A DNA stretch of 64,000 bases from JACVRX01 sp046726315 (GTDB lineage Bacteria; Actinomycetota; Actinomycetes; Jiangellales; Jiangellaceae), in NCBI GenBank assembly GCA_046726315.1, contig JBKPAG010000016.1, positions 1-64,000 of the forward strand, read 5' to 3'. Made by a program: the position numbers and the translations under genes. A model generated the notes under the pieces. The model saw only the letters and a program-made list of their open reading frames with translations. It searched no databases and was not told the DNA's origin. Shown piece by piece: positions 18,301 to 26,966 of the stretch (its first letter is position 1; each line of letters begins with the position of its first letter).

Positions 18301-20220
18301 CTGGAACAGTTCCTTCCGGCCACCTACCTCGGCGACCTGCCGAGCCTGGTAGCGCAGGCCGAAGTCATAGATCCAGGCCATCGCTTCGACCGAGTCGTCG
18401 CGACGGACGATCTCGTACGGGCGCTCGTCTATCACCTCAACGCCCATCCGGGACAGGATCGGCAGCACCTGGGTCAGCGAGATCGGCGTCCCTGTCCGGT
18501 AGATCTTGAACCGGCGCTCGTTCGGAGCACCCCCGATCGGCCGATAGAGGTTCATACCCAGGCCGTCCTCGTCGGGCAACTCCTCGAACCGGGTCAGGTC
18601 GGCCACCGCGGTACGGGCCGGGAATTCCTCCTTGTATGCCTCCGGGAACGCATCCCTGTAACGGCGCAGCAGCCGGGCCGCCTGTTCCTCGCCGACCTGA
18701 TCGGCCAGCGCGTCGGAGAAGTCGTCGCTCCACGCCCGTGTGGCGGCTGCGAGCTGTTTCTCCAGCGCGGGGACGTCGAGCTCGGGCGGCACCTGGTCCG
18801 GCGCCATCCGGATGACGAAGTGCAGACGAGCCAGTAACGCCTCGCTCACCAGCACCGTGTGATCAATGGTCCGGCCACGGGTGGTCGCGAGCAAGATCGC
18901 CTGGATCCGCTCACGCACTGCCGTGTTGAATCGGTCCCGCGGCAGGTAAACCAGGCAGGACAGGTACCGGCCGTAGATGTCGGCTCGGACGAACAGCCGC
19001 AGCTGCCGCCGCTCTTGCAGGTGAACCACGGCGAGCGCGATCGAGAAGAGCTCATCGACGGAGATCTGGAACAGCTCGTCGCGTGGATACGTCTCCAGGA
19101 CCTGCATCAGATCCTTGCCCGAGTGGCCGCTGGGCGCGAAGCCACTGCGTTCGAGGACCTGCGCTGCTTTGGTTCGCAGCACGGGAATGCGGAGCACGCT
19201 CTCGGTGTACGCGGGCGAGGTGAGCAGCCCGAGGAACCTGCGCTCCCCAACGACCTCACCGGACTCGTCGAAGACCTTGACGCCGATGTAGTCGAGATAG
19301 GTGTTGCGGTGGATGGTTGCTTTCGAGTTGGCCTTGGTGAGAACCAGTAGACGCTTCTCTCTGGCCCGAGCCTTCACGCCGGGCGAGAGCTTGGCGAACG
19401 AGCCGGACAGCTCTTGGTCGGCGCGCAGGATCCCCAGACCGGATCCGGTGACGGCCCGCAGTACGTCGTCTCCGTCGATCGTCTCCAACGCGTACTCGCG
19501 ATATCCGAGGAACGAGAAATGGTCGTCGGCGAGCCAGCGCAGCAGCTCCTGCGCTTCGGCCACCTCCTCATCGGGCACCGGAAGCTGGGTCTTCTCGAGC
19601 TCAGCTGCGATCTCCTCGGCGCGCTGGCGCATCTTCGGCCAGTCCTCGACTGCTTCGCGGACGTCGCGGAGCACGTTGCGCAATTCGCCGGTGATCTCCT
19701 GTTGGACGCCCTCGTCGGTCTCGCGGTCGATCTCGATGTGCATCCACGACTCGACCACCGCGTCGGGCATCTCGGTGATCGGGGCAGACTCACCGACGTC
19801 GCAGACCTCGAGCAGTTCCCCGGCCACGTCGCGGCGGACGACGAACTGGGGATGGACCACCATGTGAATGGATCGGCCGCGCCGCGTCAGCGCCATCGTC
19901 ACCGAGTCGACGAGGAACGGCATGTCGTCGGTGACCACCTCGACGACGGTGTGCCCGGAGGACCAGCCGTGCTCCTCGATGGTCGGGGTGTAGACCCGAA
20001 CCAGGGAGCGGCCCTGCGGTCGGGTCTGGGCGAACTGTCGCTGCGACGAGGCCGCGCCGAAGACGTCCACCGGGTCGCGATCGACGACGTCCTCGGGGGC
20101 GACGTGCCGGTAGTAGCGCCGTAGGAACGCCTCGTCCTCCGGACGGTGCCCGCGATGACCCACGGCCGACGCCGCCTTCGCCAGTAGCTCGGACTTGGCC
20201 TCGTCGAGCCGGTTGCCCAT
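15328..20220 (-). CDS. gdh: NAD-specific glutamate dehydrogenase, large bacterial type (1630 aa)
   Basis: Oxidatively deaminates glutamate to 2-oxoglutarate with NAD in the cytoplasm. ATG 20220 opens MGNRLDEAKSELLAKAAS. The N-terminal half is the ACT-like regulatory region (for example HTVVEVVTDDMPFLVDSVT); the catalytic region follows from about residue 700, with RWSDRREDFRTEVLGL, the Lys-containing NAVIVPVGAKGGFVAKRLP near residue 850, and the dinucleotide-binding part with IGDMSGDVFGNGML. Length matches the 180-kDa family found in Streptomyces and mycobacteria. Allosteric control through the N-terminus is known for the family. It follows the dioxygenase gene in the same direction after 114 bases. 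Confidence 0.96.
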   Translation of the reverse strand: MGNRLDEAKSELLAKAASAVGHRGHRPEDEAFLRRYYRHVAPEDVVDRDPVDVFGAASSQRQFAQTRPQGRSLVRVYTPTIEEHGWSSGHTVVEVVTDDMPFLVDSVTMALTRRGRSIHMVVHPQFVVRRDVAGELLEVCDVGESAPITEMPDAVVESWMHIEIDRETDEGVQQEITGELRNVLRDVREAVEDWPKMRQRAEEIAAELEKTQLPVPDEEVAEAQELLRWLADDHFSFLGYREYALETIDGDDVLRAVTGSGLGILRADQELSGSFAKLSPGVKARAREKRLLVLTKANSKATIHRNTYLDYIGVKVFDESGEVVGERRFLGLLTSPAYTESVLRIPVLRTKAAQVLERSGFAPSGHSGKDLMQVLETYPRDELFQISVDELFSIALAVVHLQERRQLRLFVRADIYGRYLSCLVYLPRDRFNTAVRERIQAILLATTRGRTIDHTVLVSEALLARLHFVIRMAPDQVPPELDVPALEKQLAAATRAWSDDFSDALADQVGEEQAARLLRRYRDAFPEAYKEEFPARTAVADLTRFEELPDEDGLGMNLYRPIGGAPNERRFKIYRTGTPISLTQVLPILSRMGVEVIDERPYEIVRRDDSVEAMAWIYDFGLRYQARQVAEVGGRKELFQDAFAAVWRGDAESDGFNALVLQAGLSWREASVLRAYAKYLRQAGSTFSQDYLEECLSTYVGIASLLINLFETRFDPDRSFDDPAARDTAAKEIVVKLERALDDVASLDQDRILRSFVALVQSTLRTNYFRVAAPVQSSTALAFKLNPSEIPDLPDPRPMFEMWVYSPRVEGVHLRFGAVARGGLRWSDRREDFRTEVLGLVKAQAVKNAVIVPVGAKGGFVAKRLPDPAVNREAWLAEGVESYKTFIRALLDVTDNRAADRSVVPPPYVVRHDSDDPYLVVAADKGTATFSDIANRVAIDYGFWLGDAFASGGSAGYDHKAMGITARGAWESVKRHFREMGRNCQSEDFTCVGIGDMSGDVFGNGMLLSTHILLVAAFDHRHIFLDPNPDAAISYTERRRLFELPRSTWADYNSQLISEGGGVHPRTAKRIELTPQVRKRLGIDESVTEMTPPDLLRAILMAPADLLWNGGIGTYVKASSETHADVGDKANDAIRVNGAELRCGCVGEGGNLGLTQLGRIEYAISGADGKGGRINTDAIDNSAGVDTSDHEVNIKILLDGVVREGDLTEKQRNELLAAMTDEVGRLVLANNYGQNIALASAAHQASNLAHVHHAYIAKLEAEGKLNRGLEFLPSDPKFAERIQAGRGLTSPELSVLLAYTKNLMYGELLETPLPDDTYLRKALHAYFPTDLRERYPDRIDEHPLRREIVTTLVVNDLVNEAGTTFAYRLGMETGGTMEDLARAHTVASVVYRIPELSADVAALDNLISAEMQTRMRLEGRTITERATRWLTVNRRPPIDIASQIEFFQAPIARLLEELPDVMLGRELDSFVERRDRLTKAGVSDELANRVAVLPPAYGGLGIVETSASTGTDLSEVARVHFKLGEHLALGQLLERIVALPRTDRWQTMARAALRDDLHAVQTALTAQIIQNTDDGMDTKARVKAWAAQDAVVVGRARETLREIVESDTFDLARLSVGLRVVRSLLRTETA

Positions 20221-20334
20221 GTCTGCCCCCGGGAGAGCTCGCCCGTTACATCGTTGTAGCCGACCATTCCGACCTTAGTGCCCCGACGCCGCCAACACAT
20301 CTCCGGCGTAGAGCGGCCGGAAACCAGCGTGCCG

Positions 20335-21132
20335 TCACAGCCAGGATCGCAACTCCCAAAGGACCGGGTAGTACCGCATCTCCAGCCGGGTCCGCAGGTA
20401 GGCAGCTCCCGCCGACCCGCCGGTTCCGGTCTTGGTCCCGATCATGCGTTCGACCATCATGATATGCCGAGCCCGCCAACCGGCCGCGCGCTCGTCGTGG
20501 ACCAGTAGAGCCTCAGCGAGCTCCCAGATGTCGCCGTAGGTGGCCCTGTCCCGGGCCACAAGGCGCAGGGAAGCACCCACCTCGCGGTCGTCGCCGGCGG
20601 GCAGGCCGCGCTTCTCCAGTGCCGAGACGAAGGCGTCCCACAGCGTCGGCTCGGTCAGCCGGCGCAGCAACCTCGTCCGCTCCTCGACGGTGATCCCGCG
20701 GAAACGGTCGACGACCTGCGGGTCCTTGGCTCCGGACAAGAACTCGAGCTCCCGGAACTGGACCGACTGGAAGCCACTCGCGGGCGCCAGCTGCTCCCGG
20801 AACTCGAGGAAGTCTTGCGGGGTCATCGTCTCCAGCACGGCGATCTGCTCGATGAGGATCCGCTCGATCTCGTGCACCCGGGCGAGCAGATGGCGGGCCC
20901 GCCACAGCTCCCCGTCGGTCATCGCATCCCGGGCCGACTCGAGCTCGAAGAGCAGCAGTTTGAACCACAGCTCGTAGACCTGGTGGATGGTGATGAACAG
21001 CAGCTCGTCGTGCGCATCGCTGGCCAGCCGCTGCTGGTCGAGCAGCTCGTCCAGGCGCAGGTAGGTTCCGTAGGTCAGCCGGGCGCCGTCCTCACCGAAC
21101 TGCGCCGACGGGGGCTGCACCGAAGTAGTCAC
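20335..21132 (-). CDS. kynA: Tryptophan 2,3-dioxygenase
   Basis: Heme enzyme that opens the indole ring of L-tryptophan to N-formylkynurenine, first step of the kynurenine route. GTG 21132 is chosen because the family's YGTYLRLDELL block begins about 20 residues later; the long upstream extension of the frame is antisense to another gene. Key features: FITIHQVYELWFK with the active-site His, ERILIEQIAVLETM, QSVQFRELEF, and the heme-ligand His near residue 223 (RHIMMVERMIGTKTGTGGSAG). 265 residues is slightly short but complete. No kynureninase is adjacent. It diverges from the DUF2505 gene. Confidence 0.94.
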   Translation of the reverse strand: MTTSVQPPSAQFGEDGARLTYGTYLRLDELLDQQRLASDAHDELLFITIHQVYELWFKLLLFELESARDAMTDGELWRARHLLARVHEIERILIEQIAVLETMTPQDFLEFREQLAPASGFQSVQFRELEFLSGAKDPQVVDRFRGITVEERTRLLRRLTEPTLWDAFVSALEKRGLPAGDDREVGASLRLVARDRATYGDIWELAEALLVHDERAAGWRARHIMMVERMIGTKTGTGGSAGAAYLRTRLEMRYYPVLWELRSWL

Positions 21133-21216
21133 GCCGCCACTGTAGGTCGCCTGGGTGCGCCGAGGGACGGCCCGGCAGACTGTTGCGCCACCCCCGCCTA
21201 CCCCGAGGATGTGCAC

Positions 21217-21717
21217 ATGGACCTGCGAACCGAGCAGCGTTACGACGCCGACCCGTCGACAGTGTTCGCGATGCTCACCGACGAGGTCTTCCTGGCGCGC
21301 AAAGCTCAGGCGACGGGCGCGCTGCGGCACGAGGCGGCGGTGGTCAGGGACGGCGACCGGGTGACGGTCCGGCTGCTGCGGGTGATGCCCCCCGAGGTGC
21401 CCGACTTGGTGCGGCGGTTCGTCGGCGACACCATCGACCTCGACCAGACCGATACCTGGGAGCCGGCGGCCGCCGACGGCTCGCGGACCGGCTCGATCCG
21501 CATCACCATGGGCGGTGCTCCGGTGCAGCTGACCGGCAACATGCGGCTCACGCGCACCACAACGGGAAGTCAGACGAACATCGACGCCCAGATCACGGCG
21601 GCGATCCCACTGTTCGGCGGCAAGATCGAGAAGGCCGTGCACGACGCGCTGCTCGAGGCAGCCCGCATGGAGGAGGAAGCCGGACGCGCTTGGCTCGACG
21701 GGAATCGCGGCGCGTAA
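21217..21717 (+). CDS. DUF2505 protein
   Basis: 166 residues; ATG 21217 with GAGG about 8 bases upstream. The START/SRPBCC-like DUF2505 fold is shown by the opening MDLRTEQRYDADPSTVFAML and TDEVFL, RRFVGDTIDLDQTDTW in the middle and AAIPLFGGKIEKAVHDALL at the end. The family is actinobacterial and of unknown ligand; a hydrophobic-ligand pocket is inferred from the fold. No signal peptide. Its 3' end almost touches the convergent glgC gene. Confidence 0.88.
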   Translation: MDLRTEQRYDADPSTVFAMLTDEVFLARKAQATGALRHEAAVVRDGDRVTVRLLRVMPPEVPDLVRRFVGDTIDLDQTDTWEPAAADGSRTGSIRITMGGAPVQLTGNMRLTRTTTGSQTNIDAQITAAIPLFGGKIEKAVHDALLEAARMEEEAGRAWLDGNRGA

Positions 21718-21722
21718 CGCAA

Positions 21723-22946
21723 TCAGGCTTCGACCCGGATTCCCTTGCCGACAACGGTGATGCCGCCCTCGCTGACGGTGTAGCCGCGGGCCCGGTCGGC
21801 GTCCTTGTCCACACCGACGGCCGCACCCTTGGGGACGACCACATGCTTGTCCAGAATCGCGTCGCGCACCACGGCGCCCGATTCGACCTGGACGCCGTGC
21901 ATGAGCACGGAACGCAGCGCCTCCGCACCATCGCGGAGGCCGACGCCTGGCGACAACACCGAATGGTCGACCAGAGAGCCCGCGATGATGCAGCCACTTG
22001 TCAAGATCGACTCATGAGCTCGACCGCCTTCGACGATCTTCGCGCCGGGCAGTTGCGGATGGCTGGTGAGAATCGGCCAGTCCCGGTTGTACAGGCTGAA
22101 GATCGGCTCGATCGAAACCAGGTCCATGTGCGACTCGTGGTAGGTGTCGATCGTCCCCACGTCGCGCCAGTAGCCGCGGTCGCGGTCTGTCGTGCCGGGC
22201 ACGTCATTGTCGGCAAAGTCGTAGACGAACGCCCGACCTTGGCCGACCAGGAACGGGATGATGTTGCCCCCCATGTCATGGACCGATCCGTCGTCGCCGG
22301 CGTCGGCCTGCAGGGCTTCCAGCAGCACATCGGTCGAGAACACGTAGTTGCCCATGGACGCGAAGGAGCTGTCCGGGTCGTCGGGCACGCCCGGCGGGTC
22401 GGCGGGCTTCTCCAGGAACGCGTCGATCCGCCGCCCATCGGAGGTCTGGATGATACCGAAGCTGCTCGCACCTTGACGTGGCACCCGAATGCCGGCGACG
22501 GTGACGCCGGCATCATTGGCAATGTGCGCCTCCAGCATCTGCCGGGGATCCATCCGGTAGACGTGATCCGCGCCGAACACGACGACGTGGTCCGGCGTCT
22601 CGTCATACACCAGGTTCAACGACTGGTAGATCGCATCCGCGCTGCCCTGGTACCAACGGGGGCCGAGGCGCTGCTGGGCCGGTACCGGCGTGACGTACTG
22701 GCCGAGGATCGTGCCCATGCGCCAGGTCAGCGAGATGTGCCGGTCGAGTGAGTGCGACTTGTACTGCGTCAGCACGCAGATCCGATCGATCCCCCCGTTG
22801 ACGAGGTTGGACAGCACGAAGTCGATCAGGCGGTAGCTACCCCCATAGGGCACAGCCGGCTTGGCCCGGTCGGCGGTGAGGGGCATCAACCGCTTGCCTT
22901 CTCCCCCCGCGAGAACGATGCCTAGTACATGCAGCGCCGATGCCAT
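21723..22946 (-). CDS. glgC: Glucose-1-phosphate adenylyltransferase
   Basis: Makes ADP-glucose from glucose 1-phosphate and ATP, the donor for glycogen and, in mycobacteria, maltose-1-phosphate synthesis. The nucleotidyltransferase start GIVLAGGEGKRLMPLTADRAK carries the nucleotide-binding Gly loop and Arg/Lys; YQGSADAIYQSLN, FGADHVYRMD and WRDVGTIDTYHESHMDL are family landmarks. The C-terminal part is a left-handed beta helix (SGCIIAGSLVDHSVLSPGV, DAILDKHVVVPKGAAVG). 407 aa is full length. Divergent from the acetyltransferase at 23039; glgA lies just beyond, as in M. tuberculosis Rv1212c-Rv1213. Confidence 0.96.
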   Translation of the reverse strand: MASALHVLGIVLAGGEGKRLMPLTADRAKPAVPYGGSYRLIDFVLSNLVNGGIDRICVLTQYKSHSLDRHISLTWRMGTILGQYVTPVPAQQRLGPRWYQGSADAIYQSLNLVYDETPDHVVVFGADHVYRMDPRQMLEAHIANDAGVTVAGIRVPRQGASSFGIIQTSDGRRIDAFLEKPADPPGVPDDPDSSFASMGNYVFSTDVLLEALQADAGDDGSVHDMGGNIIPFLVGQGRAFVYDFADNDVPGTTDRDRGYWRDVGTIDTYHESHMDLVSIEPIFSLYNRDWPILTSHPQLPGAKIVEGGRAHESILTSGCIIAGSLVDHSVLSPGVGLRDGAEALRSVLMHGVQVESGAVVRDAILDKHVVVPKGAAVGVDKDADRARGYTVSEGGITVVGKGIRVEA

Positions 22947-23038
22947 GAGCGAACACTAGCCAGTGTGTCTGCGCTCGAACCCTCGTTCGTGGCAGGTATT
23001 TCTCGCCAACCGGTCGTTGCGTTGACCAGGATGAGTCC

Positions 23039-23587
23039 ATGCCCGAATTGATCAGCCCCTCAGCTCGCGTTCACGTCTCCTGGCTCGAGGCCCTGACCGA
23101 GCCGGGCTACGAGCCTCGATGGGCCGACGACCTCGACATCGAGCAGTTGAGAGACCCTCGAGCGTTCGCCGCCTACGTCGCCGACCAGCAGGCGTTGGCT
23201 CGGGAGGAGACGCTGCGTGTAACGGGTTGGGCGCCCGCGACCCACCTGTGGTGGGTCGACGGCTCGCAGTTTCTCGGCCGGTTGTCCATCCGACACCGGT
23301 TGACTCCGTGGCTGCTGGACTACAGCGGGCACATCGGCTACGACGTGCGCCCCTCGGCACGGCGGCGTGGCCACGCGACAGCGATGCTCCGTGCGGCGCT
23401 GCCCTGGTGTCGTGAACTAGGGATCGATCCCGTGCTGGTCACGTGCGACGCCGACAATGTCGCTTCCCGCAAGGTCATCGAGAACAATGGCGGACAGTTC
23501 GAGGACCAGCGCGACGTCAAGCTGCGCTATTGGATCTCGACATCCGTGCCACGGGTTCCCAGACGTGCCACAGTTGCGTCGTCGTGA
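23039..23587 (+). CDS. GNAT-family N-acetyltransferase
   Basis: 182 residues, ATG 23039 preceded by AGGATGAG. The acetyl-CoA-binding motif A is IGYDVRPSARRRGHATAML (residues about 100-118), followed by motif B-like LGIDPVLVTCDADNVASRKVIENNGG. The N-terminal W-x-x-A-L and LWWVDGSQFLGRLSIRH are typical of the GNAT group close to ribosomal-protein and small-molecule acetylases. Substrate unknown. It sits between divergent glgC and glgA, 30 bases before glgA, so it may be co-transcribed with glgA. Confidence 0.88.
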   Translation: MPELISPSARVHVSWLEALTEPGYEPRWADDLDIEQLRDPRAFAAYVADQQALAREETLRVTGWAPATHLWWVDGSQFLGRLSIRHRLTPWLLDYSGHIGYDVRPSARRRGHATAMLRAALPWCRELGIDPVLVTCDADNVASRKVIENNGGQFEDQRDVKLRYWISTSVPRVPRRATVASS

Positions 23588-23617
23588 CGGTCGTGGCATG
23601 GAGGGATGTGATCGAGC

Positions 23618-24817
23618 ATGGCCGACCCGTTTCGGCTGGCGGTACTCACCAGGGAGTTCCCTCCGTTCGTCTATGGCGGCGCGGGCGTCCACGTCGACTT
23701 CCTGGTCCGCGAGTTGAGGCGCCTGTCCGACCAGGTCGCCGTCGACGTGCACGCACTCGGCGAGCCCCGCGACGGTGCCGCGACCTACCCTGAGAGCGAC
23801 CCGCGGATGCCCGATGCGAACGCGGCGCTGCGCATCCTGTCCGCGGATCTGGCGATGGTCGCGGCTCTCGGCGACGCCGACGTAGCGCACTCACACACCT
23901 GGTATGCCAACTTCGCCGGGCACCTGGCGTCGTTGCTGTACGGGATTCCGCACGTCGTCACGGCCCACTCGCTCGAACCGCTGCGACCGTGGAAGGCCGA
24001 ACAGCTCGCCGGTGGATACCGGGTGTCCTCCTGGGCGGAGAAGACGGCCTACGAGGCCGCGGCCGCCGTCATCGCCGTCAGCAACGGCATGCGCCGCGAC
24101 ATCTTGGACTGCTACCCCGCAATCGAGCCAGGCCGCGTCCACGTCGTCCATAACGGCATCGATACCGACTACTACCGACCAGTACAGGAAACCGACGTCC
24201 TCGACCGCCTCGGTGTCGACCGCGCTCGCCCATCGGTGGCCTTCGTCGGACGGATCACGCGGCAGAAGGGCGTGCCTCATCTGCTGCGTGCCGCGCTGAA
24301 GCTGGACCCCGACGTCCAGCTGATCCTGCTCGCCGGAGCGGCGGACACGCCCGAACTTGCCCGCGAGACCGACGAGTTGGTCGAGCGGCTGCGGGCCGAA
24401 CGGACCGGCGTCGTGCTGGTCAGCGAGATGCTGCCGCGCGAGGATGTCCGGCAGGTGCTCACACACGCCACGCTGTTCTGTTGCCCGTCTGTCTACGAGC
24501 CCCTGGGCATCGTGAACCTCGAGGCCATGGCCTGTTCGACGGCAGTCGTCGCGAGTGCGGTCGGCGGGATACCGGAGGTCGTCGAGCACGGTGTGACCGG
24601 ATTGCTCGTGCCGTACGACGCGGACCGGCCGGCGGAGTTCGAGGCTGGTCTTGCCCGCGCCATCGATACCGTTGCCGGAGATGCTGCGCTGGCCGCCGCC
24701 ATGGGTCGGGCCGGTCGGCGGCGAGCAGAAACAGAGTTCGGCTGGGACGCCGTCGCCGCCCAGACCGTGCAGGTCTACCGCTCGGTGCTCCCGACCACCC
24801 GGTCAGTGCGCACGTAG
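23618..24817 (+). CDS. glgA: Glycogen/maltose-1-phosphate synthase, GT4 family
   Basis: GT-B glycosyltransferase of about 399 aa, the short actinobacterial GlgA (called GlgM in mycobacteria, where it makes maltose 1-phosphate from ADP-glucose). N-terminal donor/acceptor domain has FVYGGAGVHVDFLVREL and HSHTWYAN; the C-terminal Rossmann domain has FVGRITRQKGVPHLLRA and the nucleotide-sugar motif FCCPSVYEPLGIVNLEAMAC with the conserved E-P-x-G-I-x-x-x-E. Close linkage to glgC supports the alpha-glucan pathway. Start ATG 23618; GGAGGG lies 12 or so bases upstream, rather far. Confidence 0.94.
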   Translation: MADPFRLAVLTREFPPFVYGGAGVHVDFLVRELRRLSDQVAVDVHALGEPRDGAATYPESDPRMPDANAALRILSADLAMVAALGDADVAHSHTWYANFAGHLASLLYGIPHVVTAHSLEPLRPWKAEQLAGGYRVSSWAEKTAYEAAAAVIAVSNGMRRDILDCYPAIEPGRVHVVHNGIDTDYYRPVQETDVLDRLGVDRARPSVAFVGRITRQKGVPHLLRAALKLDPDVQLILLAGAADTPELARETDELVERLRAERTGVVLVSEMLPREDVRQVLTHATLFCCPSVYEPLGIVNLEAMACSTAVVASAVGGIPEVVEHGVTGLLVPYDADRPAEFEAGLARAIDTVAGDAALAAAMGRAGRRRAETEFGWDAVAAQTVQVYRSVLPTTRSVRT

Positions 24818-24846
24818 ACGTTCATCGCGTCACCAGGGAAGGAGCG

Positions 24847-25227
24847 ATGATGCGCCAGGGCATCGACATCGACCACGTGCGGCGATGGGTCGACGGCTAT
24901 CTGGCCGCCTGGGCCAGCAACGACCCGAACGCCATCAAGGCCCTGTTCACGCCGGACGGGGTGTATCGCGACCGCCCATTCGCCACCCCGAAGACAGGGC
25001 ACGACGCGATCAGTGCCGACTGGCTGGAGCGGAAGGACGAGCCTGGGACCTGGCAGGCATCGCTGGAGCCGCTGCTGGTGCACGACGACACGGCCATCGT
25101 CACCGGAAAAGTCGACTACACCAACGGCAGCCGCTACGCCAACCTGTGGGTAATCCGGTTCAGCGACGACGGCCGTGCTGCGGAGTTCACCGAATGGTGG
25201 ATGGATCGGCCCGAGGACGCATCGTGA
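24847..25227 (+). CDS. SnoaL/NTF2-like protein
   Basis: 126 residues, with ATG ATG at 24847/24850 after GGAAGGAG. The NTF2-like cone fold is suggested by VDGYLAAWASNDPNAIKALF, GVYRDRPFATPKTGHDAI and a C-terminal WVIRFSDDGRAAEFTEWWM. Proteins of this group bind or isomerise small hydrophobic molecules, or are non-catalytic; no catalytic residue can be assigned. Its TGA overlaps the GTG of the next membrane protein, so the two are coupled. It follows glgA by 29 bases and may belong to that transcript. Confidence 0.85.
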   Translation: MMRQGIDIDHVRRWVDGYLAAWASNDPNAIKALFTPDGVYRDRPFATPKTGHDAISADWLERKDEPGTWQASLEPLLVHDDTAIVTGKVDYTNGSRYANLWVIRFSDDGRAAEFTEWWMDRPEDAS

Positions 25228-25721
25228 CGCCGGCTGCTGGAACGAGGTGGCACGAGCGCCTGGACGCCACCGGCGCGGTCTACGGTTCGCTGCTTGCCGC
25301 GTCGGTCATCCTCGGCCAGGCGCCGTTGCAAGAAAGCGTCCCACCCGTCGAGCTCGCCGTCATCCTGCTCGCGACCGGCGCCGTGTTCTGGCTGGTTCAT
25401 GTCTACTCACGCAGCCTCGGGCACTATGTCGTCGACGGTCGGATCCACCGGCACCGGCTGGCCCACATCATGCGGGAGGAGAGCCCGATCATCCTCGCGT
25501 CGATCCCGCCGGCGATAGCTGCACTCCTCGTCGGAGCGATCGGCGATGCGTCGAGGGCGGCCACGTGGGCATTCTTGGTCGCGCTCGCCGGACAACTCGT
25601 CTGGGCGGTAGTCGCGGCCCGGGAAGCAGGGCAGTCACGGATCGGGATCGTCGTCACGGTCATGGTCAACCTTGCGGTCGGGCTGGTCCTGATTGCGCTG
25701 AAGGTGTTCATCGGGCACTGA
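25224..25721 (+). CDS. Four-helix integral membrane protein, function unknown
   Basis: GTG 25224 overlaps the previous stop (GTGA). The 165-residue product has about four hydrophobic helices: AVYGSLLAASVILG, LAVILLATGAVFWLVHVYS, SIPPAIAALLVGAIG plus ATWAFLVALAGQLVWAVVAA, and IGIVVTVMVNLAVGLVLIAL. A polar segment between the second and third helices contains RIHRHRLAHIMREESP. I recognise no named family. Coupling to an NTF2-like protein is its only functional hint. Confidence 0.8.
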   Translation: MTPAAGTRWHERLDATGAVYGSLLAASVILGQAPLQESVPPVELAVILLATGAVFWLVHVYSRSLGHYVVDGRIHRHRLAHIMREESPIILASIPPAIAALLVGAIGDASRAATWAFLVALAGQLVWAVVAAREAGQSRIGIVVTVMVNLAVGLVLIALKVFIGH

Positions 25722-25781
25722 CCGCTCGGGGCTGCCGACCGATCTCCCGTCACCGTTTCGCCCAGCAGCCATCGATGGCTC

Positions 25782-25813
25782 GGCCCCGGCCGGTCACAAC
25801 GCCGGCTGGGGCC
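25782..25813. terminator. Stem-loop between convergent genes
   Basis: Arms GGCCCCGGCCGG (25782-25793) and CCGGCTGGGGCC (25802-25813) pair at 11 of 12 positions around an 8-base loop. There is no U tract, as is common in high-G+C actinobacteria. It lies between the plus-strand membrane gene ending at 25721 and the minus-strand DUF3117 gene ending at 25837, so it could act in both directions. Confidence 0.7.
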
Positions 25814-25836
25814 GAACCACCTCACGGCACCGGGCC

Positions 25837-26004
25837 TCAGCCGGCAGCGCCTTTCAGCGCGTCTCCGAGTGCGTTTGCTTCGTCGGCAGACATTTCGACG
25901 ACCAGGCGCCCCCCACCCTCGAGCGGAAGCCGCATCACGATGCCGCGGCCCTCCTTGGTGACTTCGAGCGGCCCGTCGCCAGTACGCGGCTTCATAGCCG
26001 CCAT
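25837..26004 (-). CDS. DUF3117 protein (55 aa)
   Basis: The reverse strand from ATG 26004 encodes MAAMKPRTGDGPLEVTKEGR, then a GIVMRLPLEGGGRLVVEMS block and ADEANALGDALKGA, the complete DUF3117 family at its normal 55 residues. The function of the family is unknown; in M. tuberculosis its relative (Rv1211) lies at the same place, next to glgA and tagA. A second in-frame ATG is at the fourth codon. The gene is too short for many gene callers. Expressed divergently from the PaaX-type regulator. Confidence 0.92.
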   Translation of the reverse strand: MAAMKPRTGDGPLEVTKEGRGIVMRLPLEGGGRLVVEMSADEANALGDALKGAAG

Positions 26005-26147
26005 CCGCGCACCCCTTTCCTCTTGCGCGCACCGGGCCCTGGATCGCCAGGGAACGATCCCGCGTGCATCACGGTGCGGCCATTATCCCGTATTGGTCGC
26101 GCCGACGGGATGGGCTCACCGAGATGCATTCTGTGCTGCGAGGCAGG

Positions 26148-26966
26148 ATGGTGATCGTGAACGCCAGGTCCGCCCTCTTCGACCTCTACGGCGACCACCT
26201 TCGGTCGCGCCACGGTCGGGCCCGGGTCGCGTCCCTGGTCGCCGTGCTCGCGCCGCTCGACATCACCGCGCCGGCGGTCCGCACTGCGGTGTCTCGCATG
26301 GTCAAGCAGGGATGGTTGCAACCCACCCGGATCGAAGGGGCACCGGCGTACGCACTCACCGCACGGGCGGAACGTCGGCTCGAGGAAGCCGCCGCCCGGA
26401 TCTACCGCACGCGTACTTCGGACGGTTGGGACGCTCGATGGCATCTCGTCGTCCCGAACCGGCCAGGCGATCGGGCTCGCCGAGACCGGCTCAAGAACGG
26501 GTTGGCGTTCCTGGGGTACACCCCCCTCGGCGACGGCGCCTGGGTGGCGGCCCGGCCCTCGCCCGAGCTGGATGCCCTGCTCGATGCCGAAGGAGTTCAC
26601 GCGGAAAGGTTTGCCGCCTCTCATGAAACCGACGATGCCGACCTGGTGCGGCGAGCGTGGAACCTCGATGCCGTCGGCCGGGCGTACCAGCGGTGGCTGG
26701 CTGACGCCCGAGGTCTGGTCAGCGCGCTGCCCGTGCGCCCGACGGACGAGGAATCGTTCGCAGTCCGCAGTCAGCTCGTACACGAGTGGCGGAAGTTCTT
26801 GTTCACCGACCCCGGCCTGCCCCGAGTCCTGCTCCCTGAGAACTGGCCGGGTGACGCAGCTGCCGCGTTCTTCGATACCGAGGCCGCCCGCCTGCTACCG
26901 GCGAGTGCACGCTTCGTTGACCATTGCCTGTCCATTCCACAGCGTCCGAACGGAGTCACCAGGTGA
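26148..26966 (+). CDS. PaaX-family transcriptional regulator
   Basis: GntR-like winged helix-turn-helix repressor family that, in the known cases, responds to phenylacetyl-CoA. Start is uncertain: ATG 26148 (AGGCAGG upstream) or GTG 26157; earlier codons look non-coding. The N-terminal wHTH is FDLYGDHLRSRHGRARVASL and LAPLDITAPAVRTAVSRMVK; the middle domain has DGWDARWHLVVPNRPGDRAR and FLGYTPLGDGAWVA; the C-terminal part has AWNLDAVGRAYQRWL and FLFTDPGLPRVLLPENWPG. Stop overlaps the enoyl-CoA hydratase start as GTGA, so it is probably co-transcribed with, and may regulate, that gene. Confidence 0.92.
   Translation: MVIVNARSALFDLYGDHLRSRHGRARVASLVAVLAPLDITAPAVRTAVSRMVKQGWLQPTRIEGAPAYALTARAERRLEEAAARIYRTRTSDGWDARWHLVVPNRPGDRARRDRLKNGLAFLGYTPLGDGAWVAARPSPELDALLDAEGVHAERFAASHETDDADLVRRAWNLDAVGRAYQRWLADARGLVSALPVRPTDEESFAVRSQLVHEWRKFLFTDPGLPRVLLPENWPGDAAAAFFDTEAARLLPASARFVDHCLSIPQRPNGVTR

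Noticed and set aside
21183..22751. 522-codon plus-strand frame spanning DUF2505 and glgC
   Set aside because: It is a shadow of two convergent genes that have clear family motifs in other frames.
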